Shown here piece by piece: positions 34,661 through 44,232 of a stretch of 64,000 bases of DNA (positions are counted from its first letter, which is position 1; every line of letters begins with the position of its first letter). The position numbers were made by a program, and so were the translations under genes. The stretch is from Granulosicoccaceae bacterium (lineage in GTDB: Bacteria; Pseudomonadota; Gammaproteobacteria; Granulosicoccales; Granulosicoccaceae): the NCBI GenBank assembly GCA_020629835.1, contig JAHDCO010000004.1:1-64000 (forward strand). Reading direction: 5' to 3'. Under the pieces are notes generated by a model. That model did not search any database, had not been told where the DNA came from, and saw only the letters and a program-made list of their open reading frames with translations.

Positions 34661-36133
34661 ATGAAAATCAAAATGATACTGCCAGCGTTACTTGAAGCAG
34701 AAAGTCCAGCTTGGCGTCCCGTTAAGTATTCGTTATTCCCGCCCTTAGGTCTAGCCACCCTGGCAGCCCATTGTGCACCCGATGATGAAGTGACCATCGT
34801 GGATCAGCATGTGGAGCCGTTGTCTTTAGATGATGAGCCGGATTTGGTAGTCATTCAGGTTTACATTACAAATGCCTACCGGGCCTACGCTATTGCTGAC
34901 GAGTATCGCGCACGCGGTATCTATGTTGTCCTCGGCGGGCTTCATGTCACATCAATACCCGCAGAGGCTTCCGTTCACGCAGACACAATCTTTCTTGGTC
35001 CTGGAGATTGCTCATTTCCTAAATTCTTAGCGGACTTTAGACGTTTAAAGCCTAAACCGCAGTATCAGGCCGACGCTAGGAGCCTTGTCGGTATTCCTCC
35101 GATACGCAGAGATTTGATTAAGCGGAAACTCTATCTCGTACCCAATTCGATTGTGGTTACACGTGGTTGTCCATTTCATTGTTCATTTTGTTACAAGGAT
35201 GCATTCTTTAAAGGTGGAAAGTCGTTTTACACACAGCAAGTTGACGAAGCGTTAAGAGAAATAGATCGCTTACCGGGTAAGCATTTGTATTTTTTAGATG
35301 ATCATCTACTCGGGCATCGCAAGTTTGCAGCAGAACTCTTCGCGGGCATGCAAGGTATGAATCGTTTGTTTCAAGGTGCGGCTACCGTTGATTCCATACT
35401 GCGTGGAAACTTAATTGAACAAGCTGCCAACGCTGGATTGCGAAGCCTTTTTGTGGGGTTCGAATCGATAAATTCTCAGAACCACTTAGCCACCGGAAAA
35501 ACACAAAACGTAAATCGAGACTACGAGAAAGTTGTTAAACGTCTCGATGATTTGGGCATTATGATTAACGGCAGTTTCGTATTTGGGCTTGATCATGATA
35601 AGCCAGACGTTTTTGATAAAACAGTTGACTGGGCGGTTGAACAAGGAATAACTACAGCAACCTTTCATATTGCAACACCGTACCCGGGTACGGACTATTA
35701 TGCGCAATTGCGTAAAACAAACAGAATTGTGACTAGTAACTGGGATAAATACGATACGCGACATGTCGTGTTTAAACCCAAACATATGGATAAATCAGTG
35801 CTGGAAAATGGCTACCACCGAGCATACAAGAACTTTTACAGCTGGCGGAACATTGGACGTGCCAGTTTGCAGCATCGATCGGTAAAACACCGAGTGAAAC
35901 ACTTTGCGTACACAACCGGCTGGCGTAAGTTTGAGCCGCTTTGGGATGTCGTCATTCGTGCGAAACAACTTAAGTTAATGACACCCATGTTGGAAGGTGT
36001 TTTATCTAAGGTAACAACACCAAAATCTGCCGTGAGCGACAGCAGTTCAGCATCGTGCTCTGAATCGATTGTTCATTTCAAAGAACGCAATCTCCCTACC
36101 CCAGTCAGCTCATTTAAGCCACCCGAATATTAA
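34661..36133 (+). CDS. B12-binding-domain radical SAM protein
   Basis: 490 residues. N-terminal cobalamin-binding-like Rossmann region (FPPLGLATLAAHC, VTIVDQHVEPL, VVLGGLHVTSIP), then the radical SAM site Cys170-x3-Cys174-x2-Cys177 in RGCPFHCSFCYKD, followed by the barrel (KHLYFLDDHLLGH, SLFVGFESI, INGSFVFGLDHD, FHIATPYPGT). The order matches class B/BchE-HpnJ-like enzymes, which methylate or rearrange unactivated carbons. The usual B12-contact DxHxxG motif is not obvious; the nearest phrase is VDQHVEP. It stands alone, so the substrate cannot be inferred. The C-terminal ~60 residues are Ser-rich and probably disordered. Confidence 0.88.
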   Translation: MKIKMILPALLEAESPAWRPVKYSLFPPLGLATLAAHCAPDDEVTIVDQHVEPLSLDDEPDLVVIQVYITNAYRAYAIADEYRARGIYVVLGGLHVTSIPAEASVHADTIFLGPGDCSFPKFLADFRRLKPKPQYQADARSLVGIPPIRRDLIKRKLYLVPNSIVVTRGCPFHCSFCYKDAFFKGGKSFYTQQVDEALREIDRLPGKHLYFLDDHLLGHRKFAAELFAGMQGMNRLFQGAATVDSILRGNLIEQAANAGLRSLFVGFESINSQNHLATGKTQNVNRDYEKVVKRLDDLGIMINGSFVFGLDHDKPDVFDKTVDWAVEQGITTATFHIATPYPGTDYYAQLRKTNRIVTSNWDKYDTRHVVFKPKHMDKSVLENGYHRAYKNFYSWRNIGRASLQHRSVKHRVKHFAYTTGWRKFEPLWDVVIRAKQLKLMTPMLEGVLSKVTTPKSAVSDSSSASCSESIVHFKERNLPTPVSSFKPPEY

Positions 36134-36306
36134 TAATCCAATTTTACGCGGCCAAAATTGCCTTTCAGTTCGGCCCTGGCCTGTTGGGTGCCGTCCGATG
36201 CAAAAGTCCCATTGTTGCTGTCGGAGTTAAGCTCTAGTTCAATGTGCGCAGTGGTAATCAAGCCATTGTTAAACTCTTGCTCTCCTTTACATTGATGCTT
36301 AAGCAA
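36130..36306 (-). pseudogene. Possible remnant: C-terminal fragment of an unknown protein
   Basis: A 58-codon frame from TTG 36306 to a TAA overlapping the radical SAM stop on the other strand. It reads QEFNNGLITTAHIELELNSD, then GTFASDGTQQARAELKGNFG, a beta-strand-like pattern such as ends a surface or lipoprotein domain. It has no good start signal, and a stop precedes it upstream. Either a short gene or the tail of a lost one; low confidence. Confidence 0.3.
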
Positions 36307-36364
36307 ACGTTTCGAATGGCAGAGTCTGTATCAGTATTGTCGTGATAGACAATCGTCGGATCAA

Positions 36365-38380
36365 TTATGCCGCTTTAGACCCTGAATACGAAGTAACGAA
36401 TGCAAAAAACTCATCCGCAGGCATAGGCTTCCCAAGCCAAAACCCTTGCAGTCGCTGACAACCGTAATCCTTCAGTACGCGCACTTGGGCTTCTGTTTCC
36501 ACGCCTTCTGCAACCGCGGTAATTCCCATGGAATTGGCAATATCCAGAATCGCTTTCAGTAATTCTCGCGCGGATGCGTCATCGGCGATGGGTTCAATGA
36601 TCTGTTGATCAATTTTGAGTCCGTTAGGCGAGATCTTGCTCAGGCTGACGATGCTGCTATGGCCTGTGCCAAAGTCATCTATTTCGGTTGCGATGCCGAG
36701 TCTCTTGACCTCATCAAGTATTTTGAAGAACTGCTCATCTTGTTGTTCGAAGAATATTGACTCTACCAGCTCTAGTACCAGATTTTCTGGGGGTATTGTG
36801 CAATAACGCAGTGACGTTATAAAGTCTGGATGATGTAATCTTTTCGCTGAGACATTAACCGAGATTAAAGGAACGGTTAGCCCTTGGTCACGCCACTGAC
36901 CGAAGTCGTTTGCTGCTTGCTCTAACATGACGCGGTCAATGTCTGGAATGGCACCGATTACTTCAGCGACTGGCAGAAACTTCTCCGGCTCTAGCAAACC
37001 TTCTTCGCTCTGCCAACGCACGAGCACTTCCGCACCAGCAAGTTCCATGGTTTCGGTATCAAATTGAGGTTGATAATAAGGAATAAAATCACCGTTGTTT
37101 AGCGCCTCGCGTATGTTATCGGTGATCTTCTTGCCCTCATCCACCTGTTGTTGCATATCTGGTGTGAAGAAAACATGACAGCCTCGGCCTTGTTCTTTCG
37201 CACGGTATAACGCGATATCTGCGTTAACCATTAATTTGTCAGGATCAATCTGCAGACCTTCTGCCTGTGCGATTCCGATTCCTATACTTGCTCCAAAGTG
37301 GCAAAGGCTATCACCAAATTTTATTGGCTTCGAAAGCTCGTAGATCAACTCGCGAGAAATGCCGCTGAGTTTCTCAGTGCTAGCCTCTCCACTGCATGCG
37401 ATGACAAATTCGTCGCCGCCGACACGAGCCACGAAATCATCGCCTGAAACAACCTTGCGTAAAACGCTGGCAACGTGTTCTAGAACATGATCCCCAGCGG
37501 CATGGCCCAAGGAATCGTTTATCTGTTTGAAGCGATCAAGGTCAATATGCAGTAGTGCAAGCTTACCTCCGGAGCTGGACAACTCTTCAGCTCGGGCCGA
37601 AAGCTCGGTATCCAGATATCTTCGGTTAGCCAGACCGGTTAGCGCATCATGGCGTGATTCGTGATGCAGGTGCGATCGCGTTTCTTCTAATTCTTTATTT
37701 CGATCTACCGCATCGGTGTGCGCTTTTTCTAATTCAGATTGCTTTTTTTCAAGCTTGAGTAACGTTGAAATAGTTATTTTGTGGGCTGGCCAAAAAATGA
37801 ATAACGCCTCTAGAAATAAAATTATGACAGCGCTTGCAATCGAAAGACTTTGCAGAAAAGACAACTCATCTACTTTCTTTTGAGCGTAATTCTCAAATTC
37901 CTGAACCGCAGTATTGAGCCTTTGCAATAAGTGGTAAGGACCCACTTCCTGCATTCTGGCCAGTGCATCTGCTGCCTGTGGGGACCTTTCTAGAACACTT
38001 CGAGCGTCTTTTATGTAGTTGATACTCAGGGTGTTGACCGCGATAGATTCATCATCAGAAAAATAAATTTCTTTCAAATCGTCGCTGCGGTTGCTCGCGA
38101 TAAGCAGGCCGATATGTGCAGTTTCGAAACTGTCAATTGCGGCTGTGAGATCTTCCGCGAACGCGTTATCCTGTGCTTTTGCATGTTCGGTTGCAAAATA
38201 CAGTATGCGCTGGCTTAACATACGTTGCCGGCCACTATTGTCGATATCGCTCGCCGTACTGTGGGTGCCCGAGATCGTAAGCACTGCAGATAAATGCGAA
38301 CCCATGAGAAACAGAAATATCAGCCCCAGGGCTACAACATAGCGTCGCCAAAGTTTCTTTGGATCTGGCACCCCAAACAT
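36365..38380 (-). CDS. GGDEF/EAL protein with PilJ-type sensor
   Basis: 671 residues in the inner membrane. TM about 12-33, periplasmic helical sensor with SGRQRMLSQRILYFATEHAK (type IV pili methyl-accepting N-domain type), TM about 180-200, a coiled-coil linker, GGDEF domain with intact GGDEF at 321-325 (RVGGDEFVIAC), and EAL domain with EVL at 451-453, DDFGTG starting at 568, and the end QGFWLGKPMP. The diguanylate cyclase site looks intact; the phosphodiesterase has EVL instead of EAL, a frequent substitution that can retain activity. It would adjust cyclic di-GMP, in response to a small periplasmic ligand (in relatives nitrate-like; not shown here). Confidence 0.92.
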   Translation of the reverse strand: MFGVPDPKKLWRRYVVALGLIFLFLMGSHLSAVLTISGTHSTASDIDNSGRQRMLSQRILYFATEHAKAQDNAFAEDLTAAIDSFETAHIGLLIASNRSDDLKEIYFSDDESIAVNTLSINYIKDARSVLERSPQAADALARMQEVGPYHLLQRLNTAVQEFENYAQKKVDELSFLQSLSIASAVIILFLEALFIFWPAHKITISTLLKLEKKQSELEKAHTDAVDRNKELEETRSHLHHESRHDALTGLANRRYLDTELSARAEELSSSGGKLALLHIDLDRFKQINDSLGHAAGDHVLEHVASVLRKVVSGDDFVARVGGDEFVIACSGEASTEKLSGISRELIYELSKPIKFGDSLCHFGASIGIGIAQAEGLQIDPDKLMVNADIALYRAKEQGRGCHVFFTPDMQQQVDEGKKITDNIREALNNGDFIPYYQPQFDTETMELAGAEVLVRWQSEEGLLEPEKFLPVAEVIGAIPDIDRVMLEQAANDFGQWRDQGLTVPLISVNVSAKRLHHPDFITSLRYCTIPPENLVLELVESIFFEQQDEQFFKILDEVKRLGIATEIDDFGTGHSSIVSLSKISPNGLKIDQQIIEPIADDASARELLKAILDIANSMGITAVAEGVETEAQVRVLKDYGCQRLQGFWLGKPMPADEFFAFVTSYSGSKAA

Positions 38381-38721
38381 GGAGTTTCTCCTCGAAAGGT
38401 CTGTATCAGATTGGGTGGTCGGATTCTAACTGGCCTATTCGCTAGGTAGTTTCACCGGGCGAAAATCCGTCAAGTCGGATCTTAAAAACTACCCAACTGT
38501 AAGTCGAAGCGGCACAATGCAAAATATCCTTATCGGTATTTGGCAGCGCCTACAGTTCATGCGACACAAGGCACACTACGGGTCAACAACCCATGAGACT
38601 GTAAGGTGTTGTTCCAACTCAAGACAAATGAAATCCGCGCAAGTCCGGATCTTGTTATGTAGCTAGCGCTACTATTATTTGAGACTGGTGGTAACGTGTA
38701 GATGCGTTTAGGGGAAATTGA
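38381..38721. other. Divergent intergenic region, GGDEF/EAL gene and TetR gene
   Basis: 341 bp. It must contain promoters for both genes. AGGGGAAATTGA before ATG 38722 is a good ribosome site for the TetR gene. No copy of the palindrome seen upstream of paaA is visible, and no other clear operator. Confidence 0.5.
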
Positions 38722-39309
38722 ATGGCTAGAACTCGCTCTGAAGACTACGAAGACAAGCAGCGTCACATACTGGATTCTGCGGCGGCCGTGTTTTCTGAGA
38801 TGGGCATGGATAAAGCGTCGATGTCACAAATTGCTAAGCGCGCATCCGTTTCCAAAGCGTCCCTTTATCACTACTACGACAGTAAGTCGACGTTACTGTT
38901 TGACATTATCCACGAACATTTGCTGGAGTTGGATCAAGCCTTGTCGGCTGTAGAAAAAGACGAGGTGAGTGCCGAAGATTATCTGCGCTCGCTGATAAAG
39001 GCTTTGCTAGAGCAATATCGTGATGCGGATGATCGACATCAAATTCAGCTAACGTCGTTAAATGCAGTCACCGATGAACATCGTGCCATTATTCGTGAGG
39101 TGGAACGAAGAATTGTTGAACGCTTTGAGAACACCTTGCTGCGAATTAACCCGGCACTGGAAGGAGCAAAGCTCACTCCTATGACGCTCTCGTTGTTTGG
39201 CAGCTTAAACTGGACTTATCTTTGGTTTCGGGATGATGGTGCCATTAGCCGAGAGGCCTATGCGGATATGGTTGCTTCATTGATGCTTAACGGCCTGCAG
39301 GGTGTATAA
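38722..39309 (+). CDS. paaR: TetR-family regulator, candidate PaaR
   Basis: 195 residues. N-terminal HTH: RHILDSAAAVFSEMGMDKASMSQIAKRASVSKASLYHYYDSKSTLL, then a helical ligand domain of TetR_C type (LLRINPALEGAKLTPM, SLFGSLNWTYLWFRDDG). TetR proteins of this type (PaaR) sit beside phenylacetate clusters in several proteobacteria and respond to phenylacetyl-CoA. Convergent with the paa genes, 86 bp from paaZ. The inverted repeat in the paaA promoter at 45336-45351 is a likely target. The assignment is from position and family. Confidence 0.8.
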   Translation: MARTRSEDYEDKQRHILDSAAAVFSEMGMDKASMSQIAKRASVSKASLYHYYDSKSTLLFDIIHEHLLELDQALSAVEKDEVSAEDYLRSLIKALLEQYRDADDRHQIQLTSLNAVTDEHRAIIREVERRIVERFENTLLRINPALEGAKLTPMTLSLFGSLNWTYLWFRDDGAISREAYADMVASLMLNGLQGV

Positions 39310-39395
39310 CCTTCGAGTGTTAAATACAGCGCTACAACCGTTATGTGATTGAAAAGATGGAGCTCACTAATTAGAACGAATTTTGCGAGCGGATT

Positions 39396-41456
39396 TTAGT
39401 GTAGCGTTTTTGCTACCAGTGTTAGCACATCATAGTGCGCCACAATTTGTTCATCCTGGTTTCGTACGGTGCAATCCCAACGTACCTCCCCATAATCCTC
39501 ATTTTCCCTTGGGTTTATTTCTTTGCATACCAACATGACTTGCAAGCTATCGTCAGGGTTTACCGGGGCCATAAAACGTAAGTTATCAACGCCGTAGTTG
39601 GCAAGCACTGGCCCAACGTCGGGGTCAACAAACAAGCCTGCGGCGAATGACACAATCAGATAGCCGTGTGCGACACGGCCTTCAAAAAACGGGTTAGCCT
39701 TTGCCGCGGCTTCATCCATGTGCGCATAAAACGTATCGCCGGTGAAATGCGCAAAATGTTCAATATCGTCGAGGGTGACGGTTCGTCGCTCGGTCAGTAC
39801 CGCATCCCCTATTTCCAGTTCAGCAAGCGATTTTCTGAACGGATGACGCTTCGCATCGGTTTTTGTGCTTGCGCCACTTATCCAGCGCCCCGCAACGGCA
39901 CTGAGCATGTCGGGGGTACCCTGAATGGCGGTTCGTTGCAGATAGTGCTTTACCGCTCGAATACCGCCAAGCTCTTCGCCGCCACCTGCACGCCCCGGGC
40001 CGCCATGTGTCAGCATGGGTAAAGGCGAGCCATGGCCAGTTGAGGTTTTAGCGCTACGCCGGTTACCAATGAGCACTCGTCCATGCCACGGTGCCAGCCG
40101 GGTGACCAGCTCACGCGCAACCTCAGTGTCATTGGTGAATACTGACGCAACCAAACTGCCTTCCCCGCGACGTACGAGTGAGGCGGCATCATCTAAGTGT
40201 TCATATGGCATAACGGTGCACACAGGGCCAAAGGCTTCAACAGCATGTACCTTAGTGGCTTCTTGTGGTTTTTCACAATGCAGTAAAACCGGTTTTAAAA
40301 ATGCACCGTCTGCTGCGTTACCCGAAACTAACGGAACAGCTTCTGGGTTTGCGGTCACAACTCGGGCTTCGGTCTTTAGGGCTTCGATATTCTCCAGCAC
40401 TTCCTGACGTTGTGCAAGGGATGCAACTGGCCCCATCTTGACGTTCTCATCATTCGGTAACCCAATGGGTACGGCTTCCAGTTTCTGAACAACGGCTTGC
40501 ATCAATTCCTCAACGCGGTCGGCTGGCGCCAGCACACGGCGTATGGCGGTGCATTTCTGTCCCGTTTTACTGGTCATTTCGCGCACGATCTCACGCACAC
40601 ATAATTCAAATTCTTCTGAGCCTGCGTTTACATCGGTACCGAGAATCGTGGCGTTTAAGCTATCGGCTTCCATTGTGAAACGCGTGGCGTTAGCAATGAT
40701 GTTACGGTTACTTTTTAAGTGATGCCCAGTCGCCGCTGACCCGGTAAAGGTGACGGTGTCTTGTGGGCCAACGTGATCCAACAAATCCCCAGTTGAACCA
40801 CAAATAAGCTGCAAAGAACCTTCAGGTAAAATGCCGGACTCGATGATATGGCGAACCATTAATTCCGTCAGGTAGGCTGTTTGACTGGCAGGTTTTATGA
40901 TTGCTGGTAATCCTGCGAGCAGTGTGGGTGCCAGTTTTTCGAGCATGCCCCAGCAAGGAAAGTTATACGCATTAATGTGTACCGCCACGCCTTCCATAGG
41001 TGAAAGCAAATGCAGGGCTGCAAAACTATTGTCTTTAGAAAGCGGCTCGACATCACCGTCCATTAATAGTTGTGTGTTGGGTAACTCTCGCCGCCCTTTT
41101 GAGCCATAAGATAACAACGTGGAGATACCACCTTCAATGTCTATCCAGCTGTCGGTGCGTGTTGCACCTGTGGCAGTGGATAGCGCATAAAACGCTTCTT
41201 TATTTGCCATCAAATGCAGACCGAGCGACTTAAGCAGTAGCGCTCTTTGATGGAAGGTCATGGCTCTGAGCGCGGGCCCGCCTTTGTCCCTGGCATACCC
41301 CAGCATAGCTTGATAGTCTAAGCCCGTGGCATCGATCGTCGCGACGGCCTGGCCGGTTGATGCGTCTTGCAGAATGATACCGTCACCCTTTCCCGCATAC
41401 CATTGACCATAAGCGTAACTGTTCAGTGCCGTGGCTGTGGTGCGAGATGTGGGCAT
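39396..41456 (-). CDS. paaZ: Bifunctional oxepin-CoA hydrolase / 3-oxo-5,6-dehydrosuberyl-CoA semialdehyde dehydrogenase
   Basis: 686 residues, the usual PaaZ length. Residues ~1-520 are an aldehyde dehydrogenase with YNFPCWGMLEKL, a FTGSAATG cofactor loop and nucleophile Cys302 in SKTGQKCTAIRR. Residues ~540-686 are a MaoC-like R-hydratase hot-dog with GDTFYAHMDEAAA and EGRVAHGYL, carrying the Asp/His dyad. It opens the oxepin ring and oxidises the aldehyde in phenylacetate degradation. Separated by 11 bp from paaE, hence the end of the paaABCDEZ operon. Confidence 0.95.
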   Translation of the reverse strand: MPTSRTTATALNSYAYGQWYAGKGDGIILQDASTGQAVATIDATGLDYQAMLGYARDKGGPALRAMTFHQRALLLKSLGLHLMANKEAFYALSTATGATRTDSWIDIEGGISTLLSYGSKGRRELPNTQLLMDGDVEPLSKDNSFAALHLLSPMEGVAVHINAYNFPCWGMLEKLAPTLLAGLPAIIKPASQTAYLTELMVRHIIESGILPEGSLQLICGSTGDLLDHVGPQDTVTFTGSAATGHHLKSNRNIIANATRFTMEADSLNATILGTDVNAGSEEFELCVREIVREMTSKTGQKCTAIRRVLAPADRVEELMQAVVQKLEAVPIGLPNDENVKMGPVASLAQRQEVLENIEALKTEARVVTANPEAVPLVSGNAADGAFLKPVLLHCEKPQEATKVHAVEAFGPVCTVMPYEHLDDAASLVRRGEGSLVASVFTNDTEVARELVTRLAPWHGRVLIGNRRSAKTSTGHGSPLPMLTHGGPGRAGGGEELGGIRAVKHYLQRTAIQGTPDMLSAVAGRWISGASTKTDAKRHPFRKSLAELEIGDAVLTERRTVTLDDIEHFAHFTGDTFYAHMDEAAAKANPFFEGRVAHGYLIVSFAAGLFVDPDVGPVLANYGVDNLRFMAPVNPDDSLQVMLVCKEINPRENEDYGEVRWDCTVRNQDEQIVAHYDVLTLVAKTLH

Positions 41457-41467
41457 ATCGAAATACC

Positions 41468-42538
41468 TTATTGGTCGTAGCTAATGACAACGTGTTTTGA
41501 TACTGGGTAGCATTGGCAAGTAAGCACATAGCCACGCTCAACTTCGTAGTCTTCCAACGCGTGATTTTTTACCATCTCAACCTCACCTTCTTTCACCATG
41601 GCTCGGCAGGTAGAACAAACACCGGCTTTACAAGCGTAAGGCGCATCAATGTCGGCGGCGAGTGCAGCGTCCAGCAGCGACTGTTCGCCGTTGTTCCAGT
41701 TAATATCCTGAGCGGTTCCGTCTACGACGACTGTAGCCGTTGTGTTGATACGCTGCGCCGTTGAGCTTTTGGTTTTTGACGGTGCCCGTCCGGGTTGATT
41801 GGAGGCGAACAATTCAAATTTAATCTGCGCATCGCTCTTACCGTGTTCCCTTAAAGATTCAGCAATGGCTAGCATCATGGGTTCGGGTCCGCAAATGTAG
41901 GTCATATCGATTGCGGCAATATTCACCCAGCGTTCAAACAGTTCACGGCATTTTTCCTTACCTATACGCCCTGAAAATAACTCGACATCCTGCGCTCCGT
42001 TCTCAAGTACATGCAGTACGCTGAACCGCCCCATGAAAGTATTTTTTAAATCTTCCAGTGCTTCGCGAAACATAATCGAATGAACGGATCGGTTGCCGTA
42101 GATCAACGTAAAGCGTGAATGCGGTTCGCGGCTTAATGTTGTTTTGATAAGACTTAACACCGGTGTGATACCACTGCCACCGGCAAAGGCCAGATAGTTT
42201 CGCTGCGCTGTGGGTTCAAGTTCTGTATGGAATCGACCCATAGGAGGCATGGCGTCGATGATTTCACCCGGTGTCAATGTTTGATTTGCCCAGCTGGAAA
42301 ACGCACCACCTTCTACGTGTTTTATACCCACACATAACTTGCCCTCATCAACACCGGTGCAAATGGAGTAGGAACGACGAAGTTCATGGCCATCAAACTC
42401 ACGGCGAAACGTTAAGTACTGTCCTTGAGTGAAAGTGAATTTGTCTGCGTCTTCTGGCCTGGGAGTCAGAGTAAGTACCACCGCATCGCGGGTTTCCTGT
42501 TGACGATCGGTTACTTCCAGGGGATAGAACTTAGCCAT
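41468..42538 (-). CDS. paaE: Phenylacetyl-CoA epoxidase reductase subunit
   Basis: 356 residues. Flavodoxin-reductase-like FAD domain (LRRSYSICTG), NAD domain (FAGGSGITPVLSLI, YGNRSVHSIMFREAL, YICGPEPMM), then a plant-type 2Fe-2S domain with CKAGVCSTCRA and LTCQCYP cysteines. It transfers electrons from NADPH to the PaaAC oxygenase core. 18 bp after paaD. Confidence 0.95.
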   Translation of the reverse strand: MAKFYPLEVTDRQQETRDAVVLTLTPRPEDADKFTFTQGQYLTFRREFDGHELRRSYSICTGVDEGKLCVGIKHVEGGAFSSWANQTLTPGEIIDAMPPMGRFHTELEPTAQRNYLAFAGGSGITPVLSLIKTTLSREPHSRFTLIYGNRSVHSIMFREALEDLKNTFMGRFSVLHVLENGAQDVELFSGRIGKEKCRELFERWVNIAAIDMTYICGPEPMMLAIAESLREHGKSDAQIKFELFASNQPGRAPSKTKSSTAQRINTTATVVVDGTAQDINWNNGEQSLLDAALAADIDAPYACKAGVCSTCRAMVKEGEVEMVKNHALEDYEVERGYVLTCQCYPVSKHVVISYDQ

Positions 42539-42556
42539 GGTGGGAAGCCTTGATAA

Positions 42557-43090
42557 TCAAATGCACTTGAAATAATCGAACGGCTCTAAGCAATCCAGGC
42601 AGCGATAACTCGATTTGCAGGGAGTAGAACCAAACTGGCTGACCATCTCAGTATTGAACGATTGACAACGCGGGCAGCTCACAGCAGCTGCTACCGTAAT
42701 AAAGCCGTTTGCCAATGTTGAAGGCGTTTTCGAAGGCGGTGCAATGCCATATTCTTTTAGTTTGTCCCGACCTTCCTCGGTTAACCAATCGGTTGTCCAT
42801 GCAGGGGATAAACGCCGCTCAAACCGAATCGAGTCGATGCCGCACGCGGTTAAGTGCGTTCGTATATCGTCGTTAATCACACGAGTGGCGGGGCATCCTG
42901 TGTAGGTGGGTGTAACCGTAACCACCAAGGTGGCATCGTCCCATTCCAATTCACGCACAATGCCGAGGTCGATGACTGAAATCACTGGAATTTCAGGATC
43001 TGGAACGTCGGCTAACCATTGCCAAACAGTGTCCAGGCTTGGCTTAGTGCTGGATGATGAAGTGTTGCTTGCCATGATCACAAGATGCAC
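42557..43090 (-). CDS. paaD: Phenylacetyl-CoA epoxidase assembly protein
   Basis: 177 residues from GTG 43090, with ATG 43075 as the other choice. N-terminal MIP18/DUF59 domain (LADVPDPEIPVISVIDLGIV, VTVTPTYTGCPA) and a C-terminal zinc-ribbon-like part with cysteines in CPRC, PCKSSYRCLDC and KCI. In phenylacetate systems PaaD is needed for maturation of the epoxidase iron centres. It starts 3 bp after the paaC stop. Confidence 0.93.
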   Translation of the reverse strand: MHLVIMASNTSSSSTKPSLDTVWQWLADVPDPEIPVISVIDLGIVRELEWDDATLVVTVTPTYTGCPATRVINDDIRTHLTACGIDSIRFERRLSPAWTTDWLTEEGRDKLKEYGIAPPSKTPSTLANGFITVAAAVSCPRCQSFNTEMVSQFGSTPCKSSYRCLDCLEPFDYFKCI

Positions 43091-43093
43091 CCG

Positions 43094-43882
43094 CTACCAC
43101 GTCGCGTCGGGATAGGCTCGTTGCAAAAACTGCAGATCGGCCAACAGGTATCCCAAATGCTCAGTATGCCGGCCACGTCGTCCGCCACCTGGAGCGGCGG
43201 GTGAGTTAGGTCGACTTAACGTGGCTAATGCAAGCACGCTGTTCACCTGTTCTTCCCACTGCGCAGTGACGGAGGTAATGTCGCCAATGACACCTTCTGA
43301 AATCAACAACGCATCGCCGTCGGTAATCTGAAGTAGCTCATAAGCGTGTGGCATCAGCGCATCCAATGCACGTTGCATACGCCTATGACTTTCCTCTGAT
43401 CCATCGCCTAAACGAATCACTAAGTCGCTGCTGCGTTCCAGGTGATAACGCACTTCTTTGCTGATTTTTTCTGCAATATCGGCGATGCGATTATCAGGTG
43501 ATTTCGTTAACGCAAGCAGTAGGGGTAAGTGCCAGGCATCGAACAAGAACTGCCGCATCAACGTTTGCCCAAAGTCACCATTAGGCTGTTCCACTAAGTG
43601 CGCGTTACGAAAATCAAATGCATCACGGTGATAGGCCAATGCATCTGCACTACGGCCCTGCCCTTCAACATCACCTGCCAGCTCTAACCAAAGTTGGGTT
43701 TGACCGATCAGGTCCAGGGCAACGTTCGCAAGTGCGATGTCTTCTTCCAACGCCGGGCCATGACCGCACCAGGCAGACAATCGTTGCCCCAGTATCAAGC
43801 TGTTATCGCCTAGATGGGTGAGTAACTCGAACAGTGCACCGTCAATGGTTAACGCTGGGTTGGCCGCGTGCAGTGCATTCAT
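43094..43882 (-). CDS. paaC: Phenylacetyl-CoA epoxidase structural subunit
   Basis: 262 residues, all-helical ferritin-like fold: LGQRLSAWCGHGPALEEDIALANVALDLIGQ, DFGQTLMRQFLFDAW, EVRYHLERSSDLVIRLGDG. In the complex PaaC pairs with the catalytic PaaA and lacks a working iron site. The ATG overlaps the paaB stop (TAATG), so translation is coupled. Confidence 0.95.
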   Translation of the reverse strand: MNALHAANPALTIDGALFELLTHLGDNSLILGQRLSAWCGHGPALEEDIALANVALDLIGQTQLWLELAGDVEGQGRSADALAYHRDAFDFRNAHLVEQPNGDFGQTLMRQFLFDAWHLPLLLALTKSPDNRIADIAEKISKEVRYHLERSSDLVIRLGDGSEESHRRMQRALDALMPHAYELLQITDGDALLISEGVIGDITSVTAQWEEQVNSVLALATLSRPNSPAAPGGGRRGRHTEHLGYLLADLQFLQRAYPDATW

Positions 43883-44232
43883 TACATGTGCCCCACATCG
43901 TCTGGTATGTCGAAGAATGTGGGGTGTCGATACACCTTGGAATTAGACGGCTCATACAGTGGCCCTTTATCCGACGGTGAACTGGCTGCAATCTGACTGG
44001 ATGGAACCGCCCAAATGCTTACACCTTCGTTACGCCGCGTGTATACATCGCGCGCGTTATTGATAGCCATTTGCGCATCAGGGGCATGCAAGCTGCCCAT
44101 ATGCCGGTGGCTTAATCCATGCTGGCCCCGAATGAAGATTTCCCACAAAGGCCACTCGTTGCTGGACTCTTTGGCTTCAGTCGCCTGTTCGTCAGACACG
44201 GCTTTTTTCTCGTTATCAGAGGTTGCATTCAT
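43882..44232 (-). CDS. paaB: Phenylacetyl-CoA epoxidase subunit B
   Basis: 116 residues, with the PaaB signature [40 protein letters not shown] and [14 protein letters not shown] ~25-residue charged extension precedes the conserved part. The small subunit bridges the PaaAC heterotetramers. ATGA overlap with paaA upstream and TAATG overlap with paaC downstream. Confidence 0.95.
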   Translation of the reverse strand: MNATSDNEKKAVSDEQATEAKESSNEWPLWEIFIRGQHGLSHRHMGSLHAPDAQMAINNARDVYTRRNEGVSIWAVPSSQIAASSPSDKGPLYEPSNSKVYRHPTFFDIPDDVGHM

